A stretch of 64,000 bases of DNA, from the NCBI GenBank assembly GCA_000499405.2, contig HG738139.1:16575410-16639409 (forward strand), written 5' to 3'. Position 1 is the stretch's first letter. Each line of letters starts with the position of its first letter. Below the pieces are notes generated by a model. The model did not search any database, had not been told where the DNA came from, and saw only the letters and a list, made by a program, of their open reading frames with translations. The stretch is from Onchocerca volvulus (lineage: Eukaryota; Nematoda; Chromadorea; Rhabditida; Onchocercidae). A program made the position numbers and the translations under genes. Positions 1-13,106 of the stretch are shown in pieces.

Positions 1-1489
1 ACTGAAATGGTTGTATTCAGAAAACTATAAATTTTATTAGAATTATATTTTTATATTTTTAGAATTAAAGACAAGATTTTTCATAAACGCTTTTTTTCCG
101 GTGATTAGCAATTCATTAGAGATTAGCAGGATAGATTGTTGCCGTTCGCTATTGTCTGAAAAATGGATATCTCTAACGAAGTGAACTGAAATAAACCCAA
201 CAAGTTCTCATGATTTTGCAAAATTTTCAATTCATTGTGAAACGATAACTGTACTACTCACTTGAATTGCTGAGATTTGTTTCATCTTGCTACTTTTTCT
301 AGTATTTTCATCGAGTATTGCATCGATCTGGAATAAAAGCTAATAAATTAAAGGAATTGAACGATCATTGCAAAAGATAAGGCCACTTTTTTATATAACG
401 GCAGTATCCGAAGTTCAAGAACTTCAAAGTCAATCCATAGTTTGTCTTTTGTTTTACAAGTTGATGATGCTATATTTGCTTACATGCGATATGATGTAGA
501 CACTCCAGAATGTTGCACTTGATGAATAAATTACCAACATGAATAACCTATTTGGTTGAACACCTGTAGGATCGATGATAATATAGAAGTAGTATGCCAT
601 TACACCCATACATCGCAAAATTTCCAGATATGATGCGTAGACCCTTAAAAGTGTCTTCGTACTAAAGGATTTAAATTTTGAATTCTGAATACTTCTGGTA
701 ACGAATTCGAATTAAAAGAAATAAATATTTTGCTTATCTTTTTTTCGTTTAATCTCTTTTTCACTTGTGGTGTCACAGTCTTGATGTAATCAATCAATAA
801 GCTTAATAGAATTAGTAAACGTCTAACGAAATTTTCTAGGACAATGCTTTATTGTCCAAGTTCATTCTACCTTTTTAAAAAGCATTGTAACTTTCAGATT
901 TTGATCCTTCTTTAGATTGCAAAATTTTTTTACTTAAGTAATGTCCATGCATTACTCATTGGATAACAGGGATCACGTTAATTCGAGGAGCAATGTGGCG
1001 TATTGTTCAATCATGAGATCATGGCAATTATGCGGCGGAAAAGGAATACTGTAAACACTCTTCTTTGCGCTGATCATTTTTTTCTATTCCTCTTTATGTT
1101 AGTGAACGGCTTCTACTAATGCTTTACTTTACGAGAAAGTAATCTGCAGTTTCATTTTTTGTAAGTGTCTAAACTATGATGTCAATTTCAGAAACCTGAA
1201 AATCCGAGATTTTTAACACTCTCTGTATCTTTGGAATTTTTCTCAGCGACAACTGCCACTAGTAGACGACAATGGCATCCTTCTCCATAATACAGCTTTG
1301 GAATGGATTACAAAGCTTGGTTACTTGTCAATGTTTTGTACCGTCTATATTTTGTTAGGCGAGATAACACACACGGACTGGTCAATATATGATACGTTGA
1401 TGCTCACGCTTAGGCGCATTTGAAGCTGAATTATTTTTGCCCATATTGTCTTGAAAAAAGTATACAGAATAGATCATCCATACAAATAA
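1..1489. other. No recognisable gene
   Basis: AT-rich sequence with frequent stops in all frames. I see no conserved protein motif and no convincing exon flanked by splice signals. It ends where the first copy of the Helitron-associated repeat begins. Confidence 0.5.
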
Positions 1490-2330
1490 AAATGTTCGTT
1501 GTTCATTTCCACACAACTTTTAAAGCCCTTTACCGACTGATTTGAAATTTTGAAAAAATGCTGCATTCGAATAGGCACATGTTTCTGTATGTATAAACCT
1601 ACTTTTTTCTACCTGTCATGTCTATGACAGTAAAAAAACATACTTTTTTTGATAAATAGCTCCATCTATTAGACGTAAAAGCGGTACACTCTATAATAAA
1701 TATTTCATGATTCGATTTCAATGTTTCCGATTGCATTGTTTAATTGAATTTTGGTAGATTTCGATTTACTGTCATTTTGATTCATACTTTGATTTCTTTT
1801 TTTTCTTTTCCATTTAACCAGACTGAGTCAGAGCAACGCATGTATATAAAAAATAAAGAAAAAACATGCGCGTGTTCGTATGCAGTGTTGTCTCAAAATT
1901 TCAGAAGTCGATGAACTTTTGGAGATTTAAGATTTTTGAAAAACGAACATTCAAATTTTTATTTAATAGACTAGCTGGACCTGGTATCCGTTGTCACAGC
2001 AACGCGTGACCGGGTCCAGCTAGTCCATATGAATAAAAATGTAAGTCATCATTACTGCTATTTGGCACGTAACTTCGCAACCTCTTCACCGATTGCTTTT
2101 AAATTTTGACACAACTTTGCATCAGAATAGGCGCTTATTTCCATATAGATATACTTACTTTTTTCACATCCATAACATCGAGCTCATGTTGTTTTTTTTG
2201 ACACAATGTTTCAAACTCTTCACCGATTCATTTGAAATTTTGAAATAACATTGCATTAGAATAGTCGAGTGTTTCTATGTATATATACCTTTTTTTTCCC
2301 TACCGATTACACCTATGACAGGTTCAAAGG
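1490..2330 (+). repeat. Three copies of a ~130 bp repeat with Helitron-like termini
   Basis: A module of about 130 bp occurs at roughly 1500-1632, 2060-2180 and 2195-2322 in the same orientation. Each copy shares the landmarks 'accgattgcttttaaatttt'-like, 'gcattcgaatag'-like and a final 'cctatgacag'-like stretch, with substantial divergence between copies. Between the first and second copies (about 1820-2041) lies a second module that also reappears after the helicase remnant at 3939-4190, containing 'agactagct'. The third copy directly abuts the helicase remnant. This looks like nested or tandemly duplicated Helitron end sequence, now decaying. Confidence 0.6.
1955..2041. repeat. Inverted repeat at a Helitron-type terminus
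   Basis: The arms 'actagctggac' and 'gtccagctagt' enclose about 34 bases that themselves pair partly ('ccgttgtcac' against 'gtgaccgg'-type segments). Outside the arms the homology continues imperfectly as A/T-rich flanks. Helitrons end in a short hairpin followed by CTAG-like bases, and the related single end occurs near 4153 after the helicase remnant. The arrangement suggests two terminal regions joined head to head. Confidence 0.55.
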
Positions 2331-3925
2331 AAATCGACGATATAATATATCTTGAAATACCCGATGCAAACTTTAGAGATTTGCATGAAGTTGTGACGAA
2401 AAATATGATACATGGACGTCGCAGTACATTGAATACAAACTTACCATGCATAATAGAAGAGAAAATGCTCTAAGCAGCATGCTCGAGCATTATTATCCAA
2501 CACAGTTATTAGAAACGATGCATACTCTTTATATAGAAGATCAGCAGAAGATGGCTCTAGATAACAATCTTACAAATGCAGAAAGATGACATTGAAGTAG
2601 CTAACCCATGCGCTTTCCATATTTGCCTTTGCTATTAAAAACATACAAAGCGTACATAAATGTGGGATACTATTACTCCATTAAATCGATCAAATATATT
2701 TGTGGATACGTGAAAAAGACAGCGACATAGCAGTTTTTGGCCTACAGCCTGAAAGAAGTGAGAAGAATGCGATGTTAAATATCGATGAAGTCGCACAGTA
2801 TCAGACTGAAAGAGACATAAGCAGCAATGAAGCTGTTTTAGAAATGGCGAACAAAGTTCTCAATCAATTGGGAATGCCATCATCGAATCCATCTGCTGCT
2901 TCATCGTTTGATGTAGAATTGCTTCGTGAAAAAAATTACAATATGGCTGATCTTTTGTTATATGTGCAGTAAAATACTCCTGCTCCGAAAGAAATTGGTA
3001 GAACATTCCTAACTGTATTGATTCTGACAGCAATTCGATCCAAAAAGGAATAGCCTTAGCCCTTGAATCTCCAGAATAGCTATAACATTGCTATCAGGTG
3101 GAAGAACTTCTCATTTCGTTTTGAAATTGCCATTGAACATGCATTTCATTGAAAACATGCAATTCTCTCATATATCACATTTCATTGCCTCATAACTTCT
3201 GCAATTGAATGACATCAAAAAAAGAATTGTTTGAAAAAGTATTTCCCAATATTCAAATCAGTTATAAGAATCATGATTAGCCGAATGAATGAGCTATTTT
3301 TGCCACCAAGAACAAAGACGTCTACAAACTTAACAATATTTTTTCAGTCTAACATTCAAAACGAGACAGTCACATACAAGTCCGTCAACACTGTTATGGT
3401 AGCTGAAATGGTTACTAATCCAACAGGATTTTTGAATTCAGTCGATCTGCCAGGAATGCAACCGTACATACTGCAATTGAAAATCGGCGTGTCATTATCA
3501 TGTTGCGAAATATCAACCAGCCAAAACTTTGCAACGGCATGCGGCTTGCAGTAAAAAAATTAATGAGCAATGTCGTAAAGGCAACAGTCTTGACAGGACC
3601 TTTCAAAGGTGAAAATGCCCTTATTCCTTGCATTGATATGATTCCAACGGATAAGCCATTTCAGTTTAAGAGATTGCAATTCCCAATCCGATTGGCGTTT
3701 GCGTTCACCATCAACAATCTCAAGGTCAATCCTTGGAATTATGCGGTTTAGATCTGGAGACGGATTGTTTCTCACATGGACAGTTTTATGTTGCGTGTTC
3801 TAGAGTTGGCAGACCAGACAATCTGTGTATCTTTACAATCCACACATATAATGGAACAACAAAAAATATTGTATACCTACAAATTTTGTGAAATTAACAT
3901 ATTAGAAACATACTTCTCTCTTTTT
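2324..3925 (+). pseudogene. Helitron Rep/helicase (PIF1-like) remnant
   Basis: Broken reading frames match, in order, the Helitron replicase-helicase seen in many invertebrate genomes. About 2324-2460 reads 'LHEVVTKNMIHG'-like. About 2617-2710 reads 'PYLPLLLKTYKAYINVGYY' then 'IKSIKYICGYVKK'. About 2715-2860 carries 'AVFGLQ' and 'ISSNEAV'. About 3231-3300 carries 'FPNIQISYKNHD'. About 3500-3740 encodes 'MLRNINQPKLCNGMRLAVKK', 'LTGPFKGENALIP', 'MIPTDKPFQFKRLQFPIRLA' and 'FAFTIN'. A final piece near 3745-3885 matches 'CGLDLETDCFSHGQ' and 'VACSRVGRPDNL' in shifted frames. Several in-frame stops and frameshifts, plus the loss of most of the middle of the ~1400-residue protein, mean it is not functional. 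Identification as a Helitron helicase is firm; element boundaries are not. Confidence 0.85.
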
Positions 3926-3938
3926 TCTTTACCACTTA

Positions 3939-4190
3939 ATCAGACTGAGTTGCAGCAACACGTTTTTATGCAAAAAGTGTACAAAACTTACGCATATTCG
4001 AATGCAGCGTATAAAAATTTTAAAGGAATAGAAGAACTTTCAGAGATCTTAGATTTTGAGCTAATATAAATGAAGCGCGTGTTTAAGAAATTTAGGAGAT
4101 TGAAGATTTTGAACAAACGAACACTCACATTTGTATTTATATAGACTAGCTCGATCGACCATGCTTCACGTGCCAGATACGGGATGTTTA
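3939..4190 (+). mobile_element. Helitron 3'-end-like segment
   Basis: This stretch repeats the order of landmarks found at 1820-1990: 'cagactgagt', a 'gcagcaacac'-like string, 'attcgaatgcag', then 'cgaacactcacatttgtatt'-like and 'agactagct'. It follows the helicase remnant directly, as expected for the 3' end of the element. The terminal hairpin is less perfect here than at 1970-2026. Confidence 0.5.
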
Positions 4191-4265
4191 ATATAAAATT
4201 TTTTCATAAGCTCAAAGCAGAAATAGATATGTTGCTAGTAATATATTCCTGCTTGAAGTGAAGCA

Positions 4266-7200
4266 TCATAAAATGAATATGTAAAAAATAACGGTAACAA
4301 ACTTGCGGTCGAAAAAAGCTCCCAAACATTGCATTGTTGCGACAAAAAATGCTAATTTAAGGTTGAAATCAATAAAGGATAATTGGCCACGATCGAACTC
4401 GAAATGGAAAAATATGGCTAACAGCAATAGGAAATGTCCAAAACAGTATATCTTTTTACAGTTGGGAATTGCTGGATTATAGCGAATTACTTCATTTTCA
4501 ACCTTAATTATTTGGTTTAGATTCATCAAAGCAAATTTAGAAATTGAAGATTTTAGAAGTTCCGAAAAAAGCTGGCAACTATTTTCATTCTTTTACGGGA
4601 ATTGGGGTTAGTTAAAATCAAAAAATTTCATAAGGGGATGAAATTTAATTCACCAGTGGAATTCCTTCTTCGTGGTCAATCATTGAGAACCAGTGAAAAA
4701 ACCGTCGCACCTTCATGCCGGGCATATATATTGGTGGGTAGTAAATAGCCTTCAATTTTTCAATTCCTCGAAATATCGACTCGCCTCTTTTCGTCTTCAT
4801 TCTCCATTTGACTAACAGAAGATCATACAGGGTGTGAAACTGAAAGATATTTAATATTAAAAATTAGGCTTCATCACTGAAGCAGTCGTTAGACGGTTTT
4901 ATATGAACATATTACTGAATCAAAGGAATATTTGCATGCTTCATATTAGAAATATTGCTGAGATTTTGAACAATATGATGCAAAAATGCGTGATTAATAT
5001 TGAATAATAACACTACAAATTACCTGAAGTTAAGTGTTTTGTATAATCTTCGAATGATCCTTTGGGTGTCAGTAAACTCGAAACTCTATGTTCCGAAAAC
5101 TTTGAATAATGAAAAAATGATTTTAAGGGAAAATAAAATCCTATATTAAGTTAACAGATTATAGCATAGAAGTGTTATTCTTCTCTACTTTCTAGTTTAC
5201 ATTTCTTCCACAAGCATTTTCTGATCAGATTTGAGTATCATAACTTTAATTTTGAGTGTGTTTTGAAATAATTGAAAAATATGGAAAAGAAAAAAAACCT
5301 GAAGATAAATCTGATTGAAAGTTCTTTCCTGGTTAATAATCCCATAAACTGGTTTTTCAAATGGACTTTCCGGCTCAAAAGTGCCGAATATTCTATCCCA
5401 TATAATGAACACAGCTCCAAAATTACGATCAATGCAGTAGGGATTACGACCATGGTGAACGCGATGGTGAGATGGTGTATTGAAGATAATTCCTAGCGAA
5501 CCATAATTATCAAATAACTGCAACTTTAAAAGCCATAAGCGATAGTTTGCCTTGACACCACTTATTTGGCTACTTATACAATATTATCTAAATCTAACAA
5601 ATTCAGCTTAATTTCGCTGGAAAGTTTCGAATTTTAAAAATTGCAGAAGTCATCCATTTATAATATATATACAACTTCCATAATATGTTTTGCTTGCAAA
5701 TCAATAGGAATTGGTGGAAAATCCTTTCCGCTGTAACCGAATCTTTCGGACGTGACTCGCACGGACTAAAGAGGCGAAAAATGCGGTTTATCTCAACCGC
5801 ATTTTTTCTTTATTTCATTTATCACGTACCATCATTGTAATCAATCGTATTTTTTTCAAGAACTGATTATTAATGAAAAATAAATTGAAGAAACATACAG
5901 TGGTGTGCAATGTAAACTGGTAAATCTCACTAAAATATCGGTGAACCAAAAAGATAGATGGCGGTATGAAAAACGCCTGTAGAATATCGTAGATGGCAAG
6001 TCCAACATCTTGAAAAAAGGACATTATTAAAACTTGCACATTTCTGAAAGCGGTAAGCAAATCTTGAAATCGCTAGGAGCTTTTGATAATTATAAAAAGG
6101 AAATATAGTCGATAATTTTCTTTTCAATGGTTCCCCTTAGCTCCATGTTTCCTAGTTAATGTTAAAATAGTAACCTTGAAGAGCAGCTTGTCGCAGAGCT
6201 GTTGTGTAGTTGAAATATTCGGAACTATGATGTATCGTGTGAAATCCCCAGAAAAATCCAGCCTCTGGAAAATAGAACTTTGAAATAAATTTGGAAATGT
6301 TATTTTAGTTTTAATGCATGAGGTTTAAAAAAATTTAATTAAAATTTAGAGTGGCTGGATGAATTGAAAAAATAAATCAACATATCATGAACAGCACGGT
6401 GTCCAAGATAATATATGAAATCCTGGAAAAATAGGCAAAAAATCCAAGTTAATGGTGAGTCCCATGAGTTTTCGATCAGTCGGAAATTATTCCAAATATA
6501 ATCGTAAATAAATATTGCGATTGTTCTGCCGCCAAACCTTTAAAATTGAAAAAAAAAATTTAAGTAGTTCTCCTTATAAATAGGTTTCTTTTTTTTTGTG
6601 TATTCATAGCGTTTTCAATTTTTTCACTCAGTTCAATTGTTGTCAGTTGCGTATTTTAACTAAGCAATCTCATTGTTTAGTCAGTTTAATTCATTTGTTT
6701 TATTTACTAAGAAATCATCACAACGCTTCCGTAGTTATCCACCTTAGCGCCATAAATGAAACAAATGCATGCAAGTCAAACATAGCTTCATTAAATGTAG
6801 TTTTAAAAAATTGAAAGAAATTTAAAGAATTTATCGGTAGTTTACGACATAAATCCAAATAGCTCATCGGAAACTGTCTCAACGACAAATTTCTTTTGAA
6901 TTAAACCTTTAGCATTGCTTTTGCTGTTTGTTAAAATTTTCCAAGATTCATTAGGCACTGAAATTTGTGACAATGGATTAAAAAATCCCTTATAAAATCT
7001 CCTTTTGCTCATCACTTACTGCCTAGACAGGATGAAACAGGCCTTGACTTCCAGGTAGGACAGGTTTCCAGGTTTTCACAATTTATTACTCAATAATTTC
7101 TCCTGCCTTTGAATGTCTCGCAGTGCATCAATCTTTTAATAATGCCGTTTTCATTAAATTCTTCATCTTTAAATGATTGTACTGTTATATTGTGGTCCCA

Positions 7201-8245
7201 AAGTGCTGATATGATAAGTGTCATGAATTCCAAATATAAAGTTCAAAGTCTATAAGTGCACTAGACCATATCTTCAAGCATGGAAGAAGCAAACTTCTAT
7301 TATCAGAAATGATTTTTGTGTGCTCTCAAAATGAAATGATCAAGCAAAAAGACACATTTTAGTATATGGTTAGAGGAAGTCCGCCGGCAGATTTCGGCTT
7401 ATCAGCAGAAATATCCGAGTAACTTTAGTTAGCGAGGACAAGTTCAGATCGCAATTGATTTTGCACTCTTTCTTTATTAACCTAATGGCATTGCTTGTCG
7501 ATTACTTCATTTTTTAAAGAAATGATAAGAAAATTTACTTGAAACACTGTGAGAGAATGCCGGCGGAAATTGATGTAATAGAATCGTTGAGAGCAAATCG
7601 ATCGCCATGTCCGAGCAGCAGTAACGAGCAAAATTCGAGAATGATAAACAGCAGCCACCAGAGGCTGACCTATAAGTTGATGAATATTCAACAACAGTCT
7701 TTCCACTTCCAAAATAATGAGACTTCAACTCTTTGAAAATATGAAGAGGATCTTAGACAATCTTTGGATTTATAACTATCAAATCATCATTTATTGCAAT
7801 GAATTCCTGTTGAATTTTAATTTAATAATCGCTATCTGCTTGTTGATTTATTGCGTATTCATTGCAATTTGGTCAAAATATTTTCAAAAAAAAAAAAAAG
7901 ATATAAAATATTTTTTAAAAATTTGAGGCTTCCTTATAGATAGAAAATAAAAGATGCAAATAAAATAAGACACTGCCGCCCGTATGTAAGGAAATGTAGC
8001 TCTGACAAAAAATATTGCATTAAATCTGCTAATAACTGAAATGAGACGAATATTGGTATTACCTGCGCAGTGTAATTAGGTACCTCATCCACAGTTTCAA
8101 ACATCGTTTCATTTGGCGTAATTAAATAATACGTATATCGCAGACTGTTCAGGTTAAGCCGATATAGCATACGTTGACCTAATGAAGTATTTGCAAAGAT
8201 GTGGTCTAGCCATTTTCTGGTATCATTTATCGATACCGACAACAT
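4266..8245 (-). CDS. agmo-1: Alkylglycerol monooxygenase (AGMO), 8 exons
   Basis: Predicted product cleaves the ether bond of alkylglycerols using tetrahydrobiopterin and non-haem iron in the ER membrane (known for the AGMO/TMEM195 branch of the fatty-acid hydroxylase family; the worm gene is needed for cuticle integrity). Exons on the minus strand: 8063-8245, 7539-7669, 6386-6537, 6175-6264, 5899-6008, 5299-5517, 4654-4839, 4266-4502, giving about 435 residues against 445 in human. All phases agree. Seen in order: 'ETVDEVPNY'; a membrane segment; 'DSITSISAGIL'; 'YIWNNFRLIENSWDSPLTW'; the histidine motifs HRAVH, 'HTIHHSSEY' and 'SHHRVHHGRNPYCID'; 'IIWDRIFGTFEPE'; and a hydrophobic C-terminal region. 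The metal-binding histidine clusters are intact. One oddity: the donor after exon 3 reads ATATGT instead of GTATGT. The start ATG at 8245 fits the family, but the frame is open upstream to a possible acceptor, so the N terminus is uncertain. The last exon could splice on at 4299. Confidence 0.92.
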
Positions 8246-8259
8246 AGCAGTGATAATAT

Positions 8260-11200
8260 CAGGACAGTTAATAGCAGCACTTGGAATAGGAAAATCAACT
8301 CTCTGGGATATTTCTGGAGATCTAATTAGAACAGTTTTTGTTGTGCAACATTAATGACATCAACGATAAGCGAAAAAAAAAAAACTTTTAAAGTAAAGAA
8401 GATCATTCCGATTTATAAAATTCTGAAATTAACTATGCATAAAGATCCATTTTAAAATCAATTGACATTTTTTCTGCATGTGTTACATTAACAATCGTTA
8501 GTTGCTTCTGAAGTCACAATATTTGTTGATAACTGATAATTGTCCGTCAGAATAGCCAACATATGAATTAATCTGTATTTGCTTGATTTGTAGTGGATTT
8601 AAAGACTTGGTCAACATATAAAGAGCATTTAAATGATAGCGAAGAACGTTATGTTTACTTGACGAAGCAAGATTGTTTGTTTTTTTACTAAAGAAATTCA
8701 GTACAATTTGGATTAAGTCCCTCACAATAGATCGAACTGAATTTAAATAGATTTACTGAAACTAAGAGAGAAATAATACTATAATTCTAGTTCATCTACA
8801 GATAATAAATATTTGTTCTGTCAATACTTGAACGGAAGCAAAAAACATGACAAATAGGAGAGGATAGGGAAATATCAAATTGAGTTTCTGGATACACATA
8901 AAGTATAAGTGGATGTGTATTCTTTCCAGCAAAACTTCACTGATACGACGTATGCTCTCTACCAACTCATAAATCCTTCAGTTGCGACAATGAAAGTTGC
9001 AGCAGTAGAACCTGAATATCGATAAGATATGGTAAAGCATTCTATTAAATTTTTCTGCATAGTGAATGGCAGAAGCATAAACCAAATGTTTTTGATGACT
9101 ATTTACTTAATATTCTTATTACCATCTTTAGGAGAAATTACCACTGGTATAAAATGCAGTAGGTTACCGAAGTAAGAACGATGATAACTGTGACAATTTT
9201 TAATAACAACAGAAAGTGAAAGAACTTTTCGTTATTATTCAGAATTCAGAATGGATATCCATCGACTTGTTAATCCATCGTCAATCCTTACATTTAACGG
9301 ATAAAATTATTCTGTCTCTTTCCGTTTCTTTTCCATATCATTTCTATTCATTTCTTTTACTTTCAACAGTAATCAGGTCAAATGATACGATTTTTCTTTC
9401 GAACAATTCTATACATTCTATTCAAACCTAAAATTGAAATGAAATATATTAAATTCGTCATCGGACATAATTTCACTCATTTATTGGAATGATTGTATAA
9501 ATAGGGAACTATCGGATGTACAATAAAATATGAAAAATTGCCCATAATCCATGTTTTTGTCGTTTAGGAAATACAACTTTCGCATGCACACATAAACAGG
9601 AAAATAACATAAATTGAGACAAAGACAGAATTAGAACGAATATTGAGAGCGGAAAATGTTCGACAATAATTGGCCAGGATGGAGAAGCCAAGGAAAGAAG
9701 GACAGTGATTTCCAAGGCTTAATTTCAGATGGCTCCAATTTCTTTTCTTCATTTATCGGTAAATTTTGAGGATTCTTTTTATTCAAATATTTTCGGCTGA
9801 TTTGGAAATTGAATTTCTTTTCCGTATTCCTGATTGTTTGATTACTTTCAACTTAATTAAATACCAGAAAACGAAATTCTCGTCAAATTTTTTTCTCCCT
9901 CTATTAATGCGAAATTTCAGAAAGCATATATCTTCGGACAAGAATTATTGAATTCAGATTGCAAGTTCCAAGATTTTAGTTGAAGAATCTGATCTTCAAA
10001 ATATGAGTTCGAGAAAAAAACTCATTTCCAGCTGTATGTAATTGTCCCCAAGATGATAAATCATTTATAAATAATTTTTTAGCAAAGTCAATAGTAATAA
10101 TTTTTGCCAGTCTAATTATAAAATTATGCCTCAATCTGTGCCGCGGATAATTTGTGTTGTTGTAGTCTGACCTGTAATATGCTCAATACGAAGTAAAAAT
10201 ATGTGATTTTTGAAGATGGATTTAGATCAAGGTTATTGCAGTGACAACGTTCTGTTGAACATTCTACTTCCTCCTCCGCCGTTAGAATCATTGAAAATTT
10301 GAATTGTAACTGGTAGGCATCTGTCTGCATTATCATCGAAACCCCATCTCCTTGTATCTTATCATCTGTTTATTACTTGATTAAAGATAATTAACTAATG
10401 AGAGAAATAATTCTTCCGGTTTTGTTCCCACTACAAAAACTGACTACTCAAAACAATTTCGGTCAACATTTCAATCAGAATTTTATTCTGATGAATTGAA
10501 AATGTCAGATTTCGTCAGAAGCAGTTTATTTTGGGATGGAACTTTTCGAATCACCGCTATTTGGATAATATGTCCGAGTACTAGTTATTCTATTTTCTCT
10601 GTTGTTGGCTATTTATAATAACCAAGCTCGTATTTCACACATTTTTTGGCCTTGCGACTAAAAAGTTTGCAATTTCAACAATCTTCTCAGAACTGAATTT
10701 AAATTCATGTTGTTCTTTGCATATTTATTTTGCAGATGATTATTGTTATATTGACTTAAAACTCAAAATAAGAAGCACTATAGGTTCATAGGCTTGCTTC
10801 ACCCCTCAGATGGCTTTAAAGCAACAAGTTTTCGATGTAAAAGTTTGATTTACGTGCCATTTCCTTTAGTGTTCTTTATGTTAACATTCAGAAACTATCC
10901 AATCTATGATATTAAAAATCCCGCAAAACAAATTGCATAATTATAAGTTTTTGCCGTTGGGACTTTCATAATGATGATAAAATATTCATGTGAAATCTAA
11001 AAATTGTAAATTATGTGTTAGCTAGACAATGAGGGACTAAGCTAATCGTTAAATAAATGAACTAGGAAAAGAGGAAAATAAATGGTGGCTTTTTATCATC
11101 GAGTAATATCGCAACATTACATCCCATTTGAGAGATATGTAATGGTCATAGACTTGTTTTTATTGTATTTTAAATTGTTAATGTCAATTTCGCTGCAACA

Positions 11201-13106
11201 TTTACTTCAAGTAATGAGAATTTTTCGCCCATTTTATGCTGGAAAATTTGCTTAATGTTTCAAAAAACAAACAGACTTGTGGCTCATCCTAAATAATACC
11301 TTCTATTTCAGTTCCGAAATTACGAAAAAAATGTCTAAATCGGTGCTTATATTTGAAGTTAATATATTGTTACTACTCGTAAGCATCACACACTTTCAAC
11401 GCTATTTATAAAGCTTTTTATGCCTCTGATGAAACTGAATATTCGAATCTATTTCTCAACAATGACAAGTCGCACATTTCAACTTGAAATTTATTTTGCC
11501 AATATTTTGGTCATAGATGTCAAACCAGTCGTTCCATCGCCCATTTAGTATTTATCCGATAAAAAGAATGAATAGATTGACATTCCACATTTATAAAAGT
11601 TAAGAAACAAATTCAATCAAAGTTACTGCATTTAGAGAGAAAAAGAGGCTCTCTCGAGATACGAAATTGTCTTTTCAATTTCTGAAATCTGGTAAAGGAC
11701 AAATGTAGGGAGAAATAATCTCTGGTAGTTACTACGGTAGCTTATTGAAAGATATCAACAATCAATAACATAGAAAAGATATTTATTGCTTTGCAGTGAA
11801 TATCATTCCCGAGATGTTCGATTGAGGGATTAGAGGGAAGCTAATTAATAGCATTCATTACATTATAATTCTTATCGTGAAACCTGTTTAATATATGTGG
11901 GAGCAGCAGGAAAAAAGCTAAAATTGTCATCGATAAGATCACTCAGATGAAGGTGTTTGGAAGAAGCGAAAATATTTTGTGCCAGCTTGTGCAGTTGTCA
12001 CCTATATGCTGTCAAGAAACAGTGGCGAGATGATCGGTCATCCCATTTTCCATTCCTCAGCCATTGTTGATAATTGATAATGAGCAGTCAAGGTTAATGA
12101 GTGAATCTCTCCACTGCATTCACTCTTATCAGCAACATTTACATAAACTATTTCTTTAGCGCATGGAAATAAATGTAACAAAACATTGATGCTTCACAAA
12201 TTTTCTTCTGCACTCCTCTTTACGTATCAATTTATGCTAAAATGTTGGGGGAACATTGGATTGTTAATATGATTAGATTAAAATATCAGCTCGATTCGAA
12301 AGATATGATCATCGACAACTATGCTCATTCCGTGACCGCACTGTTATTCTCATAGTTTTTGTCTGCACTCAAAATAACTGTGAGATTCTGATTCCTCTGA
12401 TTAATCGATGACATCGGATATCTATCTGTGTGTGTCTGTTGCATGCATATATATCCATCTGAACGTTGTTATCAAATTGTTTAAATTCGAGAAAAATTCT
12501 TGGATGAACATGAAATTAAAAATAGTGCAATATCCGATGAGCTTAGATTGAGCACATAGCAATTATTTAAACCCTTACTGAAGAAGATTCAGTAGGATTA
12601 AATAATTGTTACAAAGAAGCTGCCAAAAAATCAATGAATACTTCGACAACTTTTTAATGATTGCCATTGATTTATACCATTCGATTGTTCTTGATGTTCA
12701 AATTGGTTAAATATTCAGCAGATGATCATTGACAACTTTAGAATTTTATTAAGTTTGATGTGGTTTGTAAGGGAGAAAAAAAATCATTTGGTGAAAGGTG
12801 AATTGATTCTATAACGCCAAACTTTCCCGGTGAAACTTCCTTAGAATCGATCTGGAAACAAGCGGATAAATCGAATCAAATTTTTATTACACTGTTACTT
12901 GCAAGGAATTTTAGTGCAAAAGAAATTTAGGATCATTTATTTCCATCACATTTTGCATAAAATTCAAAATCTATGTACAGCGATCTTGTGTAAGTGTATG
13001 TTTACATTTATGTAACTACGTGTACTAAGTGTAATGACAGGTAGTTATCATAATGATGGATGAGAAGTGTGAACACATATGATATATAATATTTGCAGAA
13101 GTAGTC
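8260..13106. other. Long stretch without a recognisable gene
   Basis: No conserved domain was recognised on either strand. Open frames here (for example minus 10124-10336 and 9509-9715) are short and match nothing I know. An imperfect hairpin lies at 12560-12608. The stretch upstream of the AGMO start (8246-9000) should hold its promoter, but no diagnostic element is visible. Confidence 0.45.
12560..12608. repeat. Imperfect hairpin, ~22 bp arms
   Basis: The arms 'caattatttaaacccttactg' and 'cagtaggattaaataattg' are complementary with a few mismatches and a short loop. The length is compatible with a microRNA precursor or a decayed foldback transposon. No known mature microRNA was recognised. 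Confidence 0.4.

Noticed and set aside
3231..3554. 107-codon plus open frame as an independent gene
   Set aside because: It is one of several frames of the Helitron helicase remnant, not a separate gene.
8034..8062. Direct continuation of AGMO exon 1 ('VIPIFVSFQLL')
   Set aside because: It looks similar to the family at first sight, but splicing at 'cag|gtaata' into 7669 in phase 0 gives a gap-free match in length and key residues, so this is intron.
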